Shown one piece after another: positions 54,581 to 64,000 of a DNA stretch of 64,000 bases; within the stretch, counting starts at the first letter, position 1; every line of letters begins with the position of its first letter. The stretch covers positions 1 to 64,000 of the forward strand of contig NZ_BPRA01000005.1 of the NCBI RefSeq assembly GCF_022179645.1, in the 5' to 3' direction. The translations under genes were made by a program, and so were the position numbers. The stretch comes from Methylobacterium thuringiense (GTDB taxonomy: Bacteria > Pseudomonadota > Alphaproteobacteria > Rhizobiales > Beijerinckiaceae). The notes below the pieces were generated by a model, which worked only from the letters and a program-made list of their open reading frames with translations, had not been told where the DNA came from and ran no database searches.

Positions 54581-56041
54581 TCAGCTGGGGTGGTTGACGA
54601 GGGTCTTGGGTGTGAGCAGGCGCGCGCGTCCCTCGTCGGGGCGTGCCGTCCGGGTACTCGCGCCGGTTTCTGCGCGAACCAGCGGCCCGATCGCGATCAG
54701 CGTCGCGAACAGGAAGGCGATCTCGATGTGGTAGACGATGAGGTAGCCGATCGCCGGCTCGTTCATGCCCTCGCCGAGCACGCCGGACTGGGCTACCGCC
54801 GCGCCGAGGTCGCGCAGGATGCCGCTCGCCGCGATGGCGAGGCCGGCGGCCGTCGCCTGCACCGCGCCCCAGGCGCCGAGGGCGAGGCCGGTATCCTCCG
54901 GGCCGGCCTTGGCCATCGAGGCGGTGAGCGTCCCGTGAGCAAAGAGGCCGCCGCCGAGGCCGATCAGGGTGACGCCGGCGGCGAACAGCTGCGCCGAATC
55001 GAGGGGCGCTGCGAAGATCACCGCGGAGAAGGCCGCGATGCCGATGACGCTGCCGGCCGCCGCCACGCGAAAGGCGTCGCCGCCGCGGTTGAGCCAGCGC
55101 GCCGCGATCATCAGGCCGATGCCGCCGCCGGCCGCCAGCATCGCGGTCAGCGCCGTGGTCTGGCCGACCGACAGGCGGAGGATCTGGCCGCCATAGGGTT
55201 CGAGCAGGATGTCCTGCATCGAGAAGCCGGCCGTGCCGAGGCCGATCGCCACGAGGCGGCGGCGTGCTGTGCCGTCACCGGCATAACCGCGCCAGGACTC
55301 CGCGAAGCTCGCGCGCGGCGCGGACTTGTCCGTCCGGTTCGGGTCGCGGGCTTCCTGCTTCCACAGGGCGATGCCGTTGAGCACGATGGTGACGACCGCC
55401 GCGCCCTGGATCACCTTGATCAGCCGGAGCGGCGAGAAATCGGCCAGCAGCAGACCGAAGACCAGGGCGCTCACCACCATGCCGGCGAGCAGCGCCGCGC
55501 AGAGTAGCGCGACCACCTTCGGGCGGGCATGGGCGGGGGCGAGGTCGGTGGCGAGCGCGAGGCCCACCGTCTGCGTGGTGTGGAGCCCAGCCCCGACGAG
55601 GAGGAAGGCGAGTGCGGCCGCCACGTGGCCGACCCAGTGCGGCCCGGTGGTGTCGCCGGACAGGATCAGCAGGGCGAAGGGCATGATGGCGAGGCCGCCG
55701 AACTGCAGCAGCGTGCCGAACCAGATGTAGGGAACCCGCCGCCAGCCCAGCACCGAGCGGTGCGTGTCCGAGCGGAAGCCGACGAGCGCCCGCAAAGGCG
55801 CGAAGACCAGCGGCAGCGACAGCATCACCGCGACGATCCAGGCCGGCACCTCGAGCTCGACGATCATCACCCGGTTCAGCGTGCCGATCAGCAGCACCGC
55901 AGCCATGCCAACGGTGGCTTGGAACAGCGCGAGTCTGAGCAGGCGGCCAAGGGGCAGTTCCACCGTCGCCGCGTCGGCGAAGGGGAGGATCGACGGGCCG
56001 ATGCGCAGGAGCGCATCGGTGAGGGCGCGGGTCGGCTTCAT
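54581..56041 (-). CDS. lhaA: LH1 assembly/bacteriochlorophyll-delivery protein, PucC family
   Basis: A 486-residue major-facilitator-type protein with about twelve transmembrane helices. It has LFQATVGMAAVLLIGTLNRVMIVELEVPAWIVA and VGFRSDTHRSVLGWRRVPYIW, the BCD/PucC family signatures. LhaA helps insert LH1 and pigment. Its ATG overlaps the bchM stop by 4 bases. The product is placed between BchM and PuhA as in other phototrophs. Confidence 0.94.
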   Translation of the reverse strand: MKPTRALTDALLRIGPSILPFADAATVELPLGRLLRLALFQATVGMAAVLLIGTLNRVMIVELEVPAWIVAVMLSLPLVFAPLRALVGFRSDTHRSVLGWRRVPYIWFGTLLQFGGLAIMPFALLILSGDTTGPHWVGHVAAALAFLLVGAGLHTTQTVGLALATDLAPAHARPKVVALLCAALLAGMVVSALVFGLLLADFSPLRLIKVIQGAAVVTIVLNGIALWKQEARDPNRTDKSAPRASFAESWRGYAGDGTARRRLVAIGLGTAGFSMQDILLEPYGGQILRLSVGQTTALTAMLAAGGGIGLMIAARWLNRGGDAFRVAAAGSVIGIAAFSAVIFAAPLDSAQLFAAGVTLIGLGGGLFAHGTLTASMAKAGPEDTGLALGAWGAVQATAAGLAIAASGILRDLGAAVAQSGVLGEGMNEPAIGYLIVYHIEIAFLFATLIAIGPLVRAETGASTRTARPDEGRARLLTPKTLVNHPS

Positions 56042-56739
56042 GAGCGACGAAGCTCCAGCGCGTTCGACAGGTAGAAGAAGCTGTTGATCCGCTTGGTGCG
56101 CTCCACCGAGAAACGGCCCAGCGCCGATTCCTTGGCGATCAGCCGCTTCAGCCCGCCCTCGGTGACCGGCACGATCGCGGGTGCCCGGTCGCTCTTCGGG
56201 AAGAACGAGCCTGCCGCGTGCATCACGGTGAGGAGCGCGGTGCGCGGCGCCACGGTGAAGACGATCGAGCCGTCGGTGCGCAGGGCCAGTTCGGCCAGGG
56301 CGCGGACGATGTCGGTGCTGCGATAGTGGATCAGCGAATCCATCGCGACGACGTGATCGAAGCGGCCGAGCCAGGGATCGAGCATGTCGCCCACGCGAAA
56401 GTCGATCGAGCCGGGGCCGGCGATCTCCGGCAGGCGTTCGCGGGCGAGGCCGACGAGCGTCGGCGAGACGTCGATGGCGACGACCTCGGCCCCGCGCCGG
56501 GCCGCTTCGACGGCAAGCGCTCCGGTGCCGCAGCCGGCATCGAGCAGGCGCTTGCCGGTCATGTCCTCCGGCAGCCACGAGAGCAGGTTCGCCCGCATGG
56601 CGTCGCGCCCGGCCCGCACCGTCGCGCGGATCTTGGAGACCGGCGCATCGGAGGTCAGGCGCGACCAGGCCTCGACCGCGGTGCGGTCGAAATAGGTGGT
56701 GAGCTGGCCGCGGCGGAGGCTGTAGGTCGAGCTGGTCAT
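56038..56739 (-). CDS. bchM: Mg-protoporphyrin IX O-methyltransferase
   Basis: A 233-residue SAM-dependent methyltransferase forming Mg-protoporphyrin IX monomethyl ester, the substrate of AcsF. It has YFDRTAVEAWSRLTSDAPVSKIRATVRAGRD at the N-terminus, LLDAGCGTGALAVEAARRG as the SAM motif, and VAMDSLIHY. The stop overlaps lhaA by 4 bases; the start is 14 bases after bchL. Confidence 0.96.
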   Translation of the reverse strand: MTSSTYSLRRGQLTTYFDRTAVEAWSRLTSDAPVSKIRATVRAGRDAMRANLLSWLPEDMTGKRLLDAGCGTGALAVEAARRGAEVVAIDVSPTLVGLARERLPEIAGPGSIDFRVGDMLDPWLGRFDHVVAMDSLIHYRSTDIVRALAELALRTDGSIVFTVAPRTALLTVMHAAGSFFPKSDRAPAIVPVTEGGLKRLIAKESALGRFSVERTKRINSFFYLSNALELRRS

Positions 56740-56752
56740 CGCGCGAAAAACC

Positions 56753-61336
<4,584 letters not shown>

Positions 61337-61362
<26 letters not shown>

Positions 61363-62926
61363 CGTACAGGGTCTCGACTGTGATGATCGCGAGTTCGCGC
61401 TCGCGGGCGAAACGTTCGGTGTTCGCGCGGGCCTTGCCGCGCACGAAGAAGGGGATCTTTCGCAGTTCCTTTTCGGCGTCGGCGGCCCAGGGGGCGGGGC
61501 CGTCGATGGTGATCGATGCAGGGATCGGGGGCGCAGGCGACGGCGCGAGCGGCGGAGCAGCCGTCGCCTGCTCCACGGCGTCGGCGCTCTCCCTCGGCTT
61601 GCCGCCGAGATGCGAGGGCGCGACGCCATCGTGGAATTCGGGGTCCTCCCGGAACATGCCGAGGAGATGCTCTTCGAGGCCCATCATCAGCGGGTGGACC
61701 CAGGTGTCGAACAGGACGTTGGCGCCCTCGAAGCCCATCTGCGGCGAGTGGCGGGCCGGGAAATCCTGGACGTGGATCGGCGCCGAGATCACCGCGCAGG
61801 GCACGCCGAGGCGCTTGGCGATGTGGCGCTCCATCTGCGTGCCGAGCACCAATTCCGGCTGCGCCGCCTGGATCGCGGCCTCGACGTCGAGGTAGTCGTC
61901 GGAGATCAGCGCCTCGATTCCGTGCTCCGCCGCCTCGGCCCGGATCTCCCGGGCGAACTCACGAGAGTAGGTGCCGAGGCCGACGACCTTGAAGCCGAGT
62001 TCGGTCGCGGCGATCCGGGCGGCGGAGAGGGCATGGGTGGCGTCGCCGAAGATGAAGACGCGCTTGCCCGTGAGGTAGGTCGAGTCGACCGAGCGCGAGT
62101 ACCAGGGCAGCCGCGAGGGCGCGCCGGCGAGCACCGGTGCCGGATCGACGCCGGCCAGTTTCGCGACCGCCTCGACGAAGCGCTCGGTGGCTTTCACGCC
62201 GATCGGGACGATATCGACGAAGGGCTGCTTGTGGGTCTTCTCGAGGTATTGCGCAGCGGCTTTGGCGATCTCGGGATACATCACGACGTTGAAATCCGCC
62301 GCGCTCAGCGTGCCGAGATCGGCCGGGGTGGCGCCCATCGGGGCGACCACGTTCACGTCGATGCCGAGTGCACCGAGGAGTTTGCGGATCTCGACGATGT
62401 CGTCGCGGTGGCGGAAGCCGAGGGCGGTGGGGCCGAGGATGTTGCAGATCGGCCGGCGGTTTTCACGGGGCGCGCGCTCGACCGGCTGATTGGCGAGAGC
62501 CCGGACCAACCGATAGAAAGTCTCGGAGGCGCCCCAGTTTTCCTTCTTCTGGTAGGCCGGTAGCTCCAGCGGGATCACCGGGATCGGCAGGGCCAGCGCC
62601 TTGGCGAGGCCGCCCGGATCGTCCTGGATCAGCTCCGCCGTGCAGGACGCGCCGACGATCATCGCCTGCGGCTGGAAGCGCTCGTAGGCTTTCGCGACGG
62701 CGTTCTTAAAGATCTCGGCGGTGTCGCGGCCGAGGTCCTGAGCCTGGAAGGTGGTGTAGGTGACGGGCGGGCGGGCATCGCGCCGCTCGATCATCGTGAA
62801 GAGCAGGTCGGCGTAGGTGTCGCCCTGAGGCGCGTGCAGCACGTAGTGCAGGCCCTTCATCGCCGTGGCGATGCGCATCGCGCCGATATGGGGAGGCCCC
62901 TCGTAGGTCCAGACGGTGAGCTGCAT
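61337..62926 (-). CDS. bchB: Light-independent protochlorophyllide reductase subunit B
   Basis: A 529-residue NifK-like subunit of DPOR, reducing ring D of protochlorophyllide in the dark. The N-terminus [49 protein letters not shown] is diagnostic, as is [19 protein letters not shown]. The C-terminal domain is the PCP_red type around [22 protein letters not shown]. It follows bchN after a 100-base gap with a perfect hairpin. Confidence 0.97.
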
Positions 62927-62990
62927 CAGGAGCGCTCCCCACCGAAGTGGACGCCGGTTCGGCGCAAGGGAGCGCGACCGCCCTGGAAGC

Positions 62991-63028
62991 TGAGATCATG
63001 CATGATTGCGCAGCGATTAGGCATGATC

Positions 63029-63031
<3 letters not shown>
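62991..63031 (-). other. Perfect hairpin spanning the bchN stop codon
   Basis: TGAGATCATGC (62991-63001) pairs perfectly with GCATGATCTCA (63021-63031) around a 19-base loop. The arm nearest bchN contains its TGA stop. The 11-bp stem is much stronger than chance and lies between coupled DPOR genes. There is no U tract, so it is probably not a terminator. Confidence 0.6.

Positions 63032-64000
<969 letters not shown>

Overview
This window looks like the chromosome of an aerobic anoxygenic phototrophic alphaproteobacterium, most likely Methylobacteriaceae (Methylobacterium/Methylorubrum type). That is inference from gene content, order and typical repeats; no 16S rRNA or other taxonomic marker gene was available. 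The DNA is GC-rich and gene-dense, and nearly all genes lie on the minus strand.

Layout. (1) 1-13973: information-processing genes, all minus strand: start of tuf, fusA, rpsG, rpsL, then rpoC, rpoB, rplL, rplJ. (2) 13974-25810: conserved mixed genes: a DUF1244 protein, a GT87-like membrane protein, an HWE-type histidine kinase with a single-domain response regulator behind an N-formylglutamate amidohydrolase, a glycerate 2-kinase, a DUF1036 protein, an outer-membrane beta-barrel protein, pyruvate kinase behind a 1.1-kb gene-free and strongly structured region, an alpha/beta hydrolase, a TPR protein and rpmJ. (3) 26116-64000: a photosynthesis gene cluster that continues past the end of the window.

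The photosynthesis cluster has three blocks. Block A (minus) is crtE-crtF-bchC-bchX-bchY-bchZ-pufQ-pufB-pufA-pufL-pufM-pufC, ending at a strong intrinsic terminator. Block B (plus) is crtD-crtC, divergent from crtE, followed by a methyl-accepting chemotaxis protein behind an AT-rich segment. Block C (minus) is bchN-bchB-bchH-bchL-bchM-lhaA-puhA-puhB-puhC-(98-aa unknown)-acsF-puhE-hemA, then bchI-bchD-bchO, then crtI-crtB. Together these supply 5-aminolevulinate, Mg-chelatase, the methyltransferase, the oxygen-dependent cyclase AcsF, both nitrogenase-like reductases (BchLNB, BchXYZ), BchC, the reaction centre L/M/H with a tetrahaem cytochrome, LH1, assembly factors, and phytoene-to-spirilloxanthin-type carotenoid enzymes. 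bchF, bchG, bchP, ppsR and crtA are not in the window.

Regulation can be read directly. TGT-N12-ACA palindromes (the PpsR/CrtJ operator form) occur at three carotenoid/bacteriochlorophyll promoters. Two of these are tandem pairs with exactly 8 bp between sites, and the sites overlap the best -35/-10 matches. Other unusual points are families of palindromic repeats, two of them inserted in frame inside bchD; a crtC reading frame with no ordinary start codon near its conserved N-terminus; a probable leaderless crtI transcript; and the structured region upstream of pyruvate kinase.
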